Assembly: GCA_037045145.1 (NCBI GenBank)
Contig: JBAOIA010000012.1
Location: forward strand, 62,001-126,000
Source: Bacteroidia bacterium
GTDB lineage: Bacteria; Bacteroidota; Bacteroidia; AKYH767-A; OLB10
DNA: 64,000 nucleotides
Reading direction: 5' to 3'
The position numbers and the translations under genes were made by a program. Positions 41,571-51,256 of this stretch are shown here, one piece after another. The stretch's first letter is position 1, and each line of letters starts with the position of its first letter. The notes under the pieces are model-generated. The model was not told the origin of the DNA and did no database searches. It worked only from the letters and a program-made list of their open reading frames with translations.

Positions 41571-42284
41571 ATGAAAATTGCATTGTTGGGATATGGTAAA
41601 ATGGGCAAAGAAATCGAAGCTGTTGCTGATGAGAATAAACATACTGTCGTTTTAAAAATCAACACTGCAAATTTTAATCAACTGAATAAAGAGTCTATAC
41701 AAAATGCTGATGCTGCCATAGAATTTTCAAGACCGGAAACTGCTGTGGCCAATGCTAAATTGTGTATTGATGCAAATGTTCCTGTAATTATTGGTACCAC
41801 TGGTTGGTATGAACACAAAGCAGAATTAGAGCACTATTGTATTCAAAATAATGGAACGGTTATTTATGCTTCTAACTTCAGCACCGGTGTAAACATTTTT
41901 TTTATCATCAACGAAATACTTTCTCGACTTATATCTCCTATGAAATATGATGCATGGATTGAAGAAGTGCATCACATTCATAAAAAAGATATTCCAAGTG
42001 GAACTGCTATTACTCTGGCAAATGATATTCTGAAGCACAACAAACAATATTCAGGATGGACCATTAATGATGAAGAAGGTAAACTTCCCATTTACGCACA
42101 ACGCATTGACGAAGTAACAGGTTTTCATGCTGTTTCTTTCCGTAATGAAGTTGACACTATTGAAATTACTCACAATGCTTTCAGCAGAAAAGGATTTGCA
42201 ATTGGTGCAATAAAAGCTGCAGAAATGGCTTTGACAAAAAAAGGGTTTTATGAGTACAAGAATCTCTTAATAGAAAAAACCTGA
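41571..42284 (+). CDS. dapB: 4-hydroxy-tetrahydrodipicolinate reductase
   Basis: A 237-residue protein: N-terminal Rossmann fold ('IALLGYGKMGKEIEAV') and the DapB catalytic motif 'EEVHHIHKKDIPSGTA' (His and Lys catalytic pair). It reduces the dihydrodipicolinate precursor in lysine and diaminopimelate synthesis. It is shorter than the ~270-residue E. coli enzyme, which is normal for this phylum. In many Bacteroidota a signal peptidase gene (lepB) follows; here nth follows after 4 bases. Confidence 0.93.
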   Translation: MKIALLGYGKMGKEIEAVADENKHTVVLKINTANFNQLNKESIQNADAAIEFSRPETAVANAKLCIDANVPVIIGTTGWYEHKAELEHYCIQNNGTVIYASNFSTGVNIFFIINEILSRLISPMKYDAWIEEVHHIHKKDIPSGTAITLANDILKHNKQYSGWTINDEEGKLPIYAQRIDEVTGFHAVSFRNEVDTIEITHNAFSRKGFAIGAIKAAEMALTKKGFYEYKNLLIEKT

Positions 42285-42288
42285 TTTT

Positions 42289-42930
42289 ATGTTGCTAAAA
42301 GAGCGATATAAAATTGTAATCAGCTATTTCAGGAAAAACATGCCTGTGGCAGAAACAGAATTGGTTTACAAAAATCCATATCAACTTTTAGTCGCAGTTA
42401 TTCTTTCTGCTCAATGTACAGATAAGAGAGTAAACATGGTTACACCTGAATTATTCAAAGCCTTTCCAACTGCTAAAAAACTGTCAGAAACAGAACCGGA
42501 AGAAGTTTTTGAGTATATTAAATCCATAAGCTATCCAAATAACAAGGCAAAACATCTTGTCGGTATGGCACGAATGCTTTTAGAAAAGTTCGAAGGTATT
42601 GTTCCATCAGAACTTGAAGATCTCATTCAGTTGCCGGGTGTAGGAAGAAAAACTGCCAATGTAATTTCATCTGTTGTATTCAACAAAGCAACCATGGCTG
42701 TTGACACACACGTTTTTCGTGTGGCAGCAAGGTTAGGTCTTACACGCAATGCAAAAACACCCTTGGCTACAGAAAAGCAATTGGTAAAACATATTCCCGA
42801 AGAATTAATTGCCACTGCACATCACTGGCTTATTCTGCATGGACGTTATGTTTGTACAGCTCGAAACCCTAAATGCAGTACTTGCGGATTAAGAGATGTT
42901 TGTGTCTTTTATAAAAAACATCCGGTTTAA
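42289..42930 (+). CDS. nth: Endonuclease III
   Basis: A 213-residue base-excision DNA glycosylase/AP lyase. The helix-hairpin-helix 'LPGVGRKTANV' with catalytic Lys121, catalytic Asp139 in 'VDTHVFRVA', and the 4Fe-4S loop C-x6-C-x2-C-x5-C ('CTARNPKCSTCGLRDVC') at the C-terminus are all present. It removes oxidised pyrimidines. It overlaps the convergent YrdC/YciO-like gene by 4 bases at its stop. Confidence 0.96.
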   Translation: MLLKERYKIVISYFRKNMPVAETELVYKNPYQLLVAVILSAQCTDKRVNMVTPELFKAFPTAKKLSETEPEEVFEYIKSISYPNNKAKHLVGMARMLLEKFEGIVPSELEDLIQLPGVGRKTANVISSVVFNKATMAVDTHVFRVAARLGLTRNAKTPLATEKQLVKHIPEELIATAHHWLILHGRYVCTARNPKCSTCGLRDVCVFYKKHPV

Positions 42931-43541
42931 GTTAACACCCCCTTACCTTCGCGCACAACAGTAATTTCGTCTGATGTGCAATCAACAATTGTACTTGGCA
43001 CATTACCTCCTGCTCCACAATCCACAATCATATCAACCATTTCACTGAACCTTTCATAAATTTCATCAGGATCGGTTAAGTAATCTGTAATCGGATCATT
43101 GACAGCATGCAAGGAGGCCGACATTAAGGGATGCCCCAATTGCTGAATGATGGCTAAAGTTACCTTTTGATCAGGAATTCGAATACCAATATTCTTTTTT
43201 CTTGCTCTGAATATACCGGGCACTTTGGTTGATGCTTCAAGAATAAATGTAAAAGGCCCTGGCAGCGAACGATTCAACAACTTATATACACTACGGTCAA
43301 AAGGTTTGGTATATTCTGCAATGTTTTTTAAATCATTACACAGAAAAGAAAGGTTAGCTTTTTCAGGTTTTACACCTTTAAAACGACTTACTTTCTCTAT
43401 GGCTGGCAAGCTGTAAATGCTGCAAGCCAAAGCATAAACGGTATCGGTTGGAATAATAATAATGCCATCTTCATTCAGACATTCAATAACTTTCTTGACT
43501 TTTCTGTCATCAATATTATTCTCGTTAATCTCTATCAACAT
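42927..43541 (-). CDS. YrdC/YciO-family protein (threonylcarbamoyl-AMP synthase-like)
   Basis: A 204-residue YrdC-domain protein ('IIIPTDTVYALACSIYSLPAIEKV', here split as IIIPTDTVYALAC). The Thr/ATP pocket motif is 'GHPLMSASLHA', closer to the YciO subgroup than to TsaC/Sua5 ('STSANLSG'), so direct threonylcarbamoyl-AMP synthesis for tRNA t6A modification is not certain. TsaD is encoded 9 kb away. The convergent nth gene overlaps its stop by 4 bases. Confidence 0.82.
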   Translation of the reverse strand: MLIEINENNIDDRKVKKVIECLNEDGIIIIPTDTVYALACSIYSLPAIEKVSRFKGVKPEKANLSFLCNDLKNIAEYTKPFDRSVYKLLNRSLPGPFTFILEASTKVPGIFRARKKNIGIRIPDQKVTLAIIQQLGHPLMSASLHAVNDPITDYLTDPDEIYERFSEMVDMIVDCGAGGNVPSTIVDCTSDEITVVREGKGVLT

Positions 43542-43582
43542 TGCATTTTTGTTTTACTAACAACAAAAAATCAACAATAAGG

Positions 43583-44641
43583 TTAATCTTTCCAATCGGC
43601 AATAAACAGATTGGTGTCATGTGTGCCTCCGTTGTTTCTGTTACTTGAAAATATCAACTTCTTGCCGTCAGGAGAAAACATAGGAAATGCATTAAATACA
43701 CTCTGATCGGTAATTTGTACCAATCCTGTTCCATCAACATTAATCATATACAACTGAAAATTAAATCCGGATTTTGATTCATGATTTGATGAGAAAAGAA
43801 TTTTTTTTCCTGATGGATGAAAGAAGGGTGCCCAGTTTGCTTTGCCTAGATGTGTAATTTGGTTTAGATTCTTTCCATCAACATCACACGTATAGATTTC
43901 CATATTTGTTGGTGCCACCAAACCTTCGCTTAACAACTGTTTGTATTCTTGAATTTCCTCAGGAGTTTTTGGTCTTGATGAGCGGAATACCAATTGTTTA
44001 CTATCCGGTGAAAAAAATGCACCTCCATCATAACCCAATCCAAAGGTGATTTGCTTTTGATTGCGGCCATCAATATCCATTGTCCATAATTCAAGATCAC
44101 CGGTGCGATCACTTGTAAAAACAATTTTTTTTCCATCAGGAGAAACAGTTGCTTCTGCGTCATAGCCCGGTGCGTTGGTGAGTTGTTTTACAATTTTACC
44201 ATTCAGGTCTGCAACAAAAATATCGTAGGTATTAAAAATCGGCCATAGGTATTTTCCACCACGTCTAAGGTCACCTGTTTCAGGACATTTATCCCCTCCC
44301 AAATGTGTGCTTGCATAAAGAATGGTTTTATTTCCCGGCATAAAATATGAGCAGGTAGTACGGCCTTTACCGGTACTGATTAAAGGAGGTTTACTATCTG
44401 CTTTCCAGTTGTTGAGGTCTAATAAAAATATCTGATCACATTCTACACCCCATGCTTTATTGTTTGATTGAAAAGCCAATTTGTTATTGTCAAAACTAAA
44501 GTAAGCTTCGGCATTATCACCACCAAAAGTTAATTGTTTAATATTTGTAAGATGTTTATTTTCAATAGTATCAACATCTTGAGCTAATGTTAAATTTAAG
44601 CTAAAAGGTAGTAGAAGTAAAAGGCACTTGAATCGTTTCAT
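43583..44641 (-). CDS. Secreted TolB-like PD40 beta-propeller protein
   Basis: A 352-residue protein with a signal peptide ending at 'TLAQ' (residue ~21) and six PD40-type repeats: 'NIKQLTFGGDNAEAYFSFDNNKLAFQS', 'EATVSPDGKKIVFTSDRTGDLELW', 'GAFFSPDSKQLVFRSSR', 'APFFHPSGKKILFSSNHE', 'FPMFSPDGKKLIFSSNR'. It is a periplasmic or surface propeller without a sorting domain. It does not look like TolB of a Tol-Pal operon. TACTTTCG at 44667-44660 may be its -7 element. Confidence 0.82.
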   Translation of the reverse strand: MKRFKCLLLLLPFSLNLTLAQDVDTIENKHLTNIKQLTFGGDNAEAYFSFDNNKLAFQSNNKAWGVECDQIFLLDLNNWKADSKPPLISTGKGRTTCSYFMPGNKTILYASTHLGGDKCPETGDLRRGGKYLWPIFNTYDIFVADLNGKIVKQLTNAPGYDAEATVSPDGKKIVFTSDRTGDLELWTMDIDGRNQKQITFGLGYDGGAFFSPDSKQLVFRSSRPKTPEEIQEYKQLLSEGLVAPTNMEIYTCDVDGKNLNQITHLGKANWAPFFHPSGKKILFSSNHESKSGFNFQLYMINVDGTGLVQITDQSVFNAFPMFSPDGKKLIFSSNRNNGGTHDTNLFIADWKD

Positions 44642-44765
44642 AATTTTAAAATTAAGTCGCGAAAGTACCCCTTTTGATAGTGCGACTTGGCGTGATTTTT
44701 GTCAGTTGTGGATAATATTACGAAATCATTACAAGACCCTTTAGCGATATTTTTCTACAAAATAC

Positions 44766-44795
44766 TTTGTTTTTGATTTCCTTAACATATCTTTG
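44766..44795 (+). promoter_or_regulatory. Promoter of the glycine-rich secreted protein gene (TTTG-N18-TATCTTTG)
   Basis: TTTG at 44766-44769 and TATCTTTG at 44788-44795 match both Bacteroidota elements with an 18-base spacer. The predicted start is near 44800, 19 bases before the ATG at 44819. Confidence 0.6.
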
Positions 44796-44818
44796 AAGTT
44801 ACTCTAAATTGAATTAAG

Positions 44819-46480
44819 ATGAAAAGAATTTTATCTGTTGTACTCACTATTCTGATTGCAAGTGCTAGTCAGGCACAAAATGTAGGTATTGGTACCAATG
44901 TTCCAATGCAAAAATTAGATGTCATTGGAAAAATCAGATCATCAACGCTAACCGGTGTAGGTAATCGTTTTGTTATGGCCGATCCCACAGGTACACTCAA
45001 TGTAGGCTCAAGTGGCTTGCTTGATTCAACAGCATGGCTTACACTGGGGAATAGTTCAATTGATACTACAAAGAATTTTCTTGGAACATTAACAAACACA
45101 CACATTTTATTTAAAACAAATGGCAATGCTGCCACAAACGAAAGAATGCGTATTCGATCTGGAGGAGAAATAATAGTAAACAACACTTCTGTAGGTATCA
45201 ACAATGGCGATGTATTTTCTGTTTATGCAACAGGAAGTACTAATGGTAGTAGTGGAGCACTTAGTCCAATTGGTGCATTTGCATTAAATGGCTATTCAGC
45301 TACAACGGGTATTGGTGTTTCAGGAGCTAATTCAGGCACCGGTGTTGGCGTATGGGGGAGTTCTTCTTCCGGTTATGGAACTGTGGGTTTTTCAGGAGCA
45401 ACAAATGCTTTTGCAGGTATGTTTCAGAATTCTAATGCCAATGGAACAGGTCTGCTTGCTACAGGTAACAATCTTGCAGGAACATATTTAGTAACTGGTT
45501 CGGCAGGCTCATTTAGAGGAAATAATTTCGGTATAATTAATTTTTCAAACATCAGTTCTGCAGCTGTTTCGGGCAGTGCAGTTTGGGGCAGTAATAGAAA
45601 AACCATTATCACAAGTTATCTTGGTGGAGCTGGCGTAACAGGCATTGATTCTGCAAATGGTTCGGGTGTAATAGGTGTATCCTTTTTTGGAGGGAATGAA
45701 GGTGTTACCGGTATTGGTAATTCAAATAATGGTACAGGAGTATTTGGTCAGGCTGGAATGGGAGCGTCACCTTATGCAGTATGGGGTGTTGTAGCTACAG
45801 CATCAGGAACCAACGCCACTTCAATTGCAGTTGCTGGAGATAATACATCAACAGGTGCTAATGCAATTGGTATTCTTGGGCAAGAAGTGGCTGCGCCCAA
45901 CAGTCCTACACGTTATGCAATTTTTGCGAACGGTGATTTAGCTGCTTCCGGCACAAAAACTTTTGTCATTGATCATCCACTTGACCCATCAGGAAAGTTT
46001 CTGAAACATTTCTCCATGGAGTCGAACGAAGTATTAAACTATTACAGAGGAAATGTTGTGCTTGATGCGAATGGCGAGGCAACTATTCAACTGCCATCTT
46101 ATTTCAACAGTATTAATAACACCAATTACAACTACAACCTCACTCCTATTGGTGCACCCGCACAACTTTATGTTAAGACTGAAGTTTCCGGTAATAACTT
46201 CGTCATTGCCGGAGGCGTTGCCGGAATGAAGGTTAGTTGGACACTGACTGCCGAAAGGAATGATCCCTATTTACAACAAAATCCAGATAACCGCTTGGTT
46301 GAATTACCAAAAACAGGTGATGCCGCAGGAAAGTATTTAGTTCCTTCATTGTTTGGTCAACCGGAATCTGCAGGAATTTACTACAAACCTATTCCACAAA
46401 AAATTTCTATAAACGAAAAATCGAAAGATACACCGTTAATTAAATCAAGAGATTTTACACAACAAAGTGACTCTAAATAG
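44819..46480 (+). CDS. Secreted glycine-rich, tail-fibre-like repeat protein
   Basis: A 553-residue protein with a signal peptide ending near 'SQAQ' (residue ~20), then 'NVGIGTNVPMQKLDVIG', a start seen in many Bacteroidota surface proteins and similar to tail-fibre proteins. The middle (~150-380) is made of irregular Gly/Ser/Thr repeats ('GYSATTGIGVSGANSGTGVGVWGSS' style), probably a beta-helix. The C-terminal ~150 residues have an 'FVIDHPLDPSGKFLKHFSMESNEV' domain, also seen in such proteins. No T9SS sorting domain is seen. The PKD protein gene follows after 27 bases, probably in the same operon. Confidence 0.75.
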   Translation: MKRILSVVLTILIASASQAQNVGIGTNVPMQKLDVIGKIRSSTLTGVGNRFVMADPTGTLNVGSSGLLDSTAWLTLGNSSIDTTKNFLGTLTNTHILFKTNGNAATNERMRIRSGGEIIVNNTSVGINNGDVFSVYATGSTNGSSGALSPIGAFALNGYSATTGIGVSGANSGTGVGVWGSSSSGYGTVGFSGATNAFAGMFQNSNANGTGLLATGNNLAGTYLVTGSAGSFRGNNFGIINFSNISSAAVSGSAVWGSNRKTIITSYLGGAGVTGIDSANGSGVIGVSFFGGNEGVTGIGNSNNGTGVFGQAGMGASPYAVWGVVATASGTNATSIAVAGDNTSTGANAIGILGQEVAAPNSPTRYAIFANGDLAASGTKTFVIDHPLDPSGKFLKHFSMESNEVLNYYRGNVVLDANGEATIQLPSYFNSINNTNYNYNLTPIGAPAQLYVKTEVSGNNFVIAGGVAGMKVSWTLTAERNDPYLQQNPDNRLVELPKTGDAAGKYLVPSLFGQPESAGIYYKPIPQKISINEKSKDTPLIKSRDFTQQSDSK

Positions 46481-46507
46481 CAAGCTCATTTCATCATTAA
46501 AAACTAC

Positions 46508-49500
46508 ATGAGTATGAAAAAGTTTGTTTACTATCTAATAATATTACTATTACCGGTAACGGCATGGTCGCAGTGTATGATGACACCTGTTTCTTTACAA
46601 GACAGAATCAACAATGCCACTGTTGTTGTTGAAGCCACGGCCATACAGCAAAACAGTTACTGGAACAACAGCAGCGATTTTATATACACTTCCACTACAC
46701 TATCTGTTTCTGCTGTATATAAAGGCGCTGTTCAAGGTAGTCAGATTGCTTTGATTACAGAAGGTGGTACTGTCGGAAACATCATGATTAAAACAGAACC
46801 ATCATTAGCTATTAAACCGGGACAAAGCGGAATATTTTTTCTGATTCCTCACAGTCAGCCTTCAGGTAGTAAACTGTCAGGAATATTTGAAGGATATGCA
46901 TTGAGTCAGAGTTTTATTTTGTTTGATGAAACAAGCAATACAGCAACAGGCTCGTTCGAAAATTACAGTGACATCAATGCCTTACGAAATCAGATTATCA
47001 ATAATACTGGTGGCGTTCAACGAATTTCATCCACAGCACCACAACCAACACCCCCATCTGTAAATAAAATAATGATTCCGCCAACAATTGCTTCTATTGT
47101 ACCCGCAACAACAACGGCAGGAACATTTTCAACAATTACAATTAACGGGAATAATTTTGGTGCTGCCTATGTAAACGGAACTTCAAACGTTGAATTTCCT
47201 GATGCCAATACAGGAGGGGCAAGTTATATTTCTGCGCCACAAAATCATGTTGTATCTTGGACAAACACACAAATACAGGTTTGGGTACCTTCACAAGGTG
47301 GAAGTGGGTTAATAAGAGTTACAAACAATCTTGGCGAGACTACAACTTCTGCAATTTCTTTAACCATTAACTACAATGAATCGAATGTTGTTAGCGGTGG
47401 AAATTATTATCAACCGGATTTAATTAACAACAACGGAACCGGAGGATATACTTTTCGTTACAACACAACATTTAATGGTAATGCTGCAGCTGTTGCTGCA
47501 TTTGAACGTGCATTGCAAACATGGCGCTGTGGTACATTTGTAAACTTCAACCGTTCAGGAACTACTGCAACAACTTGTCAGGCTTTAGACGGAACCAACT
47601 TAGTGACTTTTGATGGTTCGTGTGCATTGCCTGCCGGTGTTCTTGGTATTTCTTACAGCTATTACAGTGCATGTGCAACAGGTGTGTGGTATCTAAATGA
47701 AAACGATTTAAAGTTTCGCACCAACGGGACAGGAGGAATAAACTGGAATTATGGTCCTGCTGCAACAGGTGGTGGTAACTTTGATTTTGAATCGGTTTGT
47801 TTGCATGAACTTGGTCACAGCCATCAGCTGGGACATACTATTGTTCCTGTAACAGTAATGAATTATGCCATTGGCCCTAATACTGACAGACGTACACTAA
47901 CCCCCGTAAGTGAAACTGCCGGTGGTAATGATATTATGAGTCGTAGTGTAGTAACTAATGCCTGCGGTCCAACAGCTATGGTTGCACTCACTGCAGGTAG
48001 CTGTGCAATCAATGCACCTATTGCCGAATTTAATGGCACGCCACTTACAGGATGCAATTCACTAAATGTAACATTTACTGATGCTTCATTAAATACACCA
48101 ACATCATGGTCGTGGTCTTTTCCCGGTGGCGTACCCAATACATTTTCTGGACAAAACCCTCCGGTAATTTTTTATGCCGCACCCGGCAATTACGCAGTTA
48201 CGTTGACTGTCAGCAATGCTTTTGGAAGCAATACACTAACAAAAACCAATTATGTGCAGGTTGCAACCTGTCCACCACCAACAGTTGACTTTGCCGGAAA
48301 CCCAACAACAGTGTGTGAAGGTAGTACTGTTCAGTTTGCTGATTTAAGCACCAATACACCTACAAGTTGGAGTTGGACTTTCCCCGGAGGAACACCCGGA
48401 ACATCTACTGCACAAAATCCTGTGATTACCTATGCCACAGGAGGAGTTTATAATGTTACATTAACTGCAACAAATGCATACGGCAGCAACACATTAACTA
48501 AAACAAATTATATAACTGTAAATAACTGCCCGGCACCACCTGCTGCCAACTTTAGCGCATCGCCAACAACCTTATGTTCCGGAGGCACTGTAAACTTTAC
48601 TGACCTTTCAACAAATTCACCTACATCATGGTCATGGACATTTGCAGGTGGCACACCGCTCTCATCTGTAGCACAAAACCCAGTTGTTACCTACAACACA
48701 CCTGGAACATATACTGTTACTTTAACAGCAACAAACAGTGGTGGATCAAACACTAAAACAGTTACTGCATATATCACAGTAAATCTTTGCTCTGCTCCTG
48801 TTGCATCTTTTTCCGGATTCCCAACTACCATCTGTGAAGGTCAGGCCGTAACTTTTGTTGATCAGTCAACCAACTCACCATCTTCATGGGCATGGACTTT
48901 TACAGGTGGTGCACCGGCTGCATCTGCCTTACAAAATCCTGTTGTAAGTTATGCTACTGCAGGCACCTACAATGTTTCATTAACCGCAACAAATGCTTTT
49001 GGAAACAACTCCTTTACAAGAACAAATTATATCAATGTTGTTACATGTCCTTCTCCGGGAACGGGACTTATCGTCAATGACGGTTCTCTGATTTTTGTTC
49101 AACCTACAGCAATGATGCATGTTGAAGGTGGTGTCATCAATCAGGATAACCTGATTAACATTGGTACATGGGATAATTCAGGTCAGGTGCGCATACAAGG
49201 TGACTGGACAAACAATTCATCAGGAAATGCTTTCATTAACAGTAGCCCCGGTGAAGTGGAACTGTTTGGTGCAAACCAAACCATAAGAGGCACTACCCCT
49301 ACATTCTTCTTTACTTTAAATCTTACCGGCACAGGTATTAAAACACAAAACATTGATGCAACGGTTCAGGGATTACTGAAGTTAAACGACAGGGAACTTG
49401 CCACACAAGGAAATGTGATGCATGTTACCAATACTTCACCTGTTGCTATTACACGCACAGGGGGGCTTAATTCAACTCCTGTTCAAGGTTTTGTGAGTAG

Positions 49501-50539
49501 CACAGGTAATGGTAAGTTGTGGCGAAACACCAACACCACTTCTGTGTATTTATTTCCTGTAGGTTCTTCAATTCCTCCGGCACGATTTCGCCCTGTAGAA
49601 ATTAAACCCTTAAGTGCATCACCAAATACATTTGCCGTACGCATGGTTAATAATGACCCGAATACTGATGGTTATAACCGTGCTGTACGTGAGCCAACCT
49701 TAGGTGCAGTAAATGCAGGATGGTATCAAAAAATAAACAGAGTTTCCGGTAGTTCATTAGCTGAGTTTTCTCTTTATGCCGATGATGCCCAGGATGCAAT
49801 TGCGTCATGGCCTTTACTAAAACTTTGTCAATGGGGACAGGCTGCCCCGCCTGTATGGTGGAAAGATATTGGCGGTGCTGTAACTCCGGGTGCTTCACCA
49901 GTGTTAGGTTCGGTGTTGCGTACCAATTGGAATAATTTCAGCAATACAGAAAATTTTAATATTGCACCGGAATCCAATCCTCTTCCTGTTGAACTACTCT
50001 CTTTTACCGGAGAATGTAAAAACAACACAGTTAACCTGCATTGGATAACTGCATCTGAAATAAACAATCATTATTTTGAGTTGGAACAATCCGCAGATGG
50101 AAACAACTTTGTTTCTATAGGTCGTGTTCAAGGTAATGGCACCACTATCAAACAGAATTTTTACTCGTTTACAATTGACCAAAATACTGAACGTGCATTT
50201 TTCCGATTGAAGCAATACGATTTTGATGGGAGAGCTAATATACTTCCTGCTATTTTAGTTTCATGTAACACAGAAAATCCTGCAACAGTAAACATAAACC
50301 TGATGCCAAATCCGGCAAAAGATGTTTTTGTTTCTGACATTTATCTACCTGAAAAAACACAAATAAGCATGAAAGTATTTAATACCATTGGGCAATTGGT
50401 TATGGAAGAACAATGGACACTTGATGCAGGTTATCATAAACAGGTAACACAGGTTTCTACTCTTGCTAAAGACATTTACAATATCCGCTATACGGCAAAA
50501 TCGTTTAACATGGTGAAACAAATTGCTATTGTAAAATAA
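46508..50539 (+). CDS. Large secreted metalloprotease with PKD repeats and T9SS sorting domain
   Basis: A 1343-residue protein. Signal peptide to ~22 ('AWSQ'); an IPT/TIG-like domain (~190-290); a metalloprotease domain with zinc motif HELGHSHQLGH at 433-443 (His433, Glu434, His437, His443), followed by 'MNYAIGPNTDRR'; four tandem PKD-like domains of ~85 residues (~500-850); a beta-rich region; and a C-terminal sorting domain ('INLMPNPAKDVFVSDIYL...VFNTIGQLVMEEQ...IYNIRYT'). The PKD domains probably bind polysaccharide or protein. The position-8 Gly of the motif is Gln. It probably works on extracellular proteins. A start at 46508 or the ATG at 46514 is equally possible. Confidence 0.85.
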   Translation: MSMKKFVYYLIILLLPVTAWSQCMMTPVSLQDRINNATVVVEATAIQQNSYWNNSSDFIYTSTTLSVSAVYKGAVQGSQIALITEGGTVGNIMIKTEPSLAIKPGQSGIFFLIPHSQPSGSKLSGIFEGYALSQSFILFDETSNTATGSFENYSDINALRNQIINNTGGVQRISSTAPQPTPPSVNKIMIPPTIASIVPATTTAGTFSTITINGNNFGAAYVNGTSNVEFPDANTGGASYISAPQNHVVSWTNTQIQVWVPSQGGSGLIRVTNNLGETTTSAISLTINYNESNVVSGGNYYQPDLINNNGTGGYTFRYNTTFNGNAAAVAAFERALQTWRCGTFVNFNRSGTTATTCQALDGTNLVTFDGSCALPAGVLGISYSYYSACATGVWYLNENDLKFRTNGTGGINWNYGPAATGGGNFDFESVCLHELGHSHQLGHTIVPVTVMNYAIGPNTDRRTLTPVSETAGGNDIMSRSVVTNACGPTAMVALTAGSCAINAPIAEFNGTPLTGCNSLNVTFTDASLNTPTSWSWSFPGGVPNTFSGQNPPVIFYAAPGNYAVTLTVSNAFGSNTLTKTNYVQVATCPPPTVDFAGNPTTVCEGSTVQFADLSTNTPTSWSWTFPGGTPGTSTAQNPVITYATGGVYNVTLTATNAYGSNTLTKTNYITVNNCPAPPAANFSASPTTLCSGGTVNFTDLSTNSPTSWSWTFAGGTPLSSVAQNPVVTYNTPGTYTVTLTATNSGGSNTKTVTAYITVNLCSAPVASFSGFPTTICEGQAVTFVDQSTNSPSSWAWTFTGGAPAASALQNPVVSYATAGTYNVSLTATNAFGNNSFTRTNYINVVTCPSPGTGLIVNDGSLIFVQPTAMMHVEGGVINQDNLINIGTWDNSGQVRIQGDWTNNSSGNAFINSSPGEVELFGANQTIRGTTPTFFFTLNLTGTGIKTQNIDATVQGLLKLNDRELATQGNVMHVTNTSPVAITRTGGLNSTPVQGFVSSTGNGKLWRNTNTTSVYLFPVGSSIPPARFRPVEIKPLSASPNTFAVRMVNNDPNTDGYNRAVREPTLGAVNAGWYQKINRVSGSSLAEFSLYADDAQDAIASWPLLKLCQWGQAAPPVWWKDIGGAVTPGASPVLGSVLRTNWNNFSNTENFNIAPESNPLPVELLSFTGECKNNTVNLHWITASEINNHYFELEQSADGNNFVSIGRVQGNGTTIKQNFYSFTIDQNTERAFFRLKQYDFDGRANILPAILVSCNTENPATVNINLMPNPAKDVFVSDIYLPEKTQISMKVFNTIGQLVMEEQWTLDAGYHKQVTQVSTLAKDIYNIRYTAKSFNMVKQIAIVK
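48010..49056 (+). repeat. Four tandem PKD-domain coding repeats (~255-260 bp each)
   Basis: Four copies of a ~85-codon unit inside the 1343-residue protein gene, recognisable by 'TPTSWSWSFPGGVP', 'TPTSWSWTFPGGTP', 'SPTSWSWTFAGGTP' and 'SPSSWAWTFTGGAP'. The spacing is regular. They may allow recombination that changes copy number. Confidence 0.75.
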
Positions 50540-50545
50540 TTACTG

Positions 50546-51049
50546 ATGGCAGAAATTGTATTGCGTAATTTACAAATTGACGATGCAGAAATATTTGCTT
50601 TGCATGCCAATAACAGTGCAATTGCAAATAATATGACCAATCAGTTTCCTTTTCCTTATACAAAAGAACATGCATTGGAATTTATCAGAAGGGTTAACAG
50701 TTTAAAACCGGCACAGATATTTGCAATTGATTTTGAAGGTGAGGCAATAGGTGCTATTGGACTTCATCCGCAGAATGATATTTTTTTAAAAAATGCAGAG
50801 CTTGGGTATTGGCTTGCAGAAAAATATTGGGGCCGAGGATTTGTTTCCGTGGCTATTAATAAAATAGTGGAATATGGTTTTGGCAATTTTGAAATAGATA
50901 GAATTTTTGCACGCCCTTTTGGCAGCAATAGGTCATCGCAGCGAGTTTTAGAAAAAACAGGTTTTGTCTTGGAGGCTCGCCTTGAAAAAATTATCTATAA
51001 AAACAACCGCTATGAAGATGAGTTGATTTATGCTATCAGGAAAAGGTAA
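50546..51049 (+). CDS. GNAT-family N-acetyltransferase (RimJ/RimL-like)
   Basis: A 167-residue protein with GNAT motifs: 'LRNLQIDDAEIFALHAN', 'ELGYWLAEKYWGRGFVS' (motif A with the acetyl-CoA loop), 'FGSNRSSQRVLEKTGFVLEA'. This RimJ/RimL-like pattern usually acetylates amino termini of proteins or polyamine-type substrates; the target is not known. It begins 6 bases after the PKD protease, so it is probably cotranscribed. Confidence 0.88.
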   Translation: MAEIVLRNLQIDDAEIFALHANNSAIANNMTNQFPFPYTKEHALEFIRRVNSLKPAQIFAIDFEGEAIGAIGLHPQNDIFLKNAELGYWLAEKYWGRGFVSVAINKIVEYGFGNFEIDRIFARPFGSNRSSQRVLEKTGFVLEARLEKIIYKNNRYEDELIYAIRKR

Positions 51050-51146
51050 TTTTTTAAGTGATGAAACGATTCGGTGAAAAACAATAAAGTAAAGTCAATC
51101 TTCAGAGTGGAGAAATCCAATTTATATTTTTTAGGTATAAAATAAA

Positions 51147-51176
51147 AATTACCTCTGACTGAAGCCAGAGGTAATT
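51147..51176. terminator. Bidirectional terminator between convergent genes
   Basis: Perfect 11-bp inverted repeat AATTACCTCTG / CAGAGGTAATT with an 8-base loop. The minus-strand side is followed by a T-rich tract (AATTTTTATTTT). It serves the GNAT gene on the plus strand and the coiled-coil gene on the minus strand. Confidence 0.75.
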
Positions 51177-51256
51177 CTCTCAAAACAAAATAACTTTCTA
51201 TAGAGGCAATTAATCACTCATCTTCAAGTTTTAAACTTGATGTGTGTGCCAAAAAC

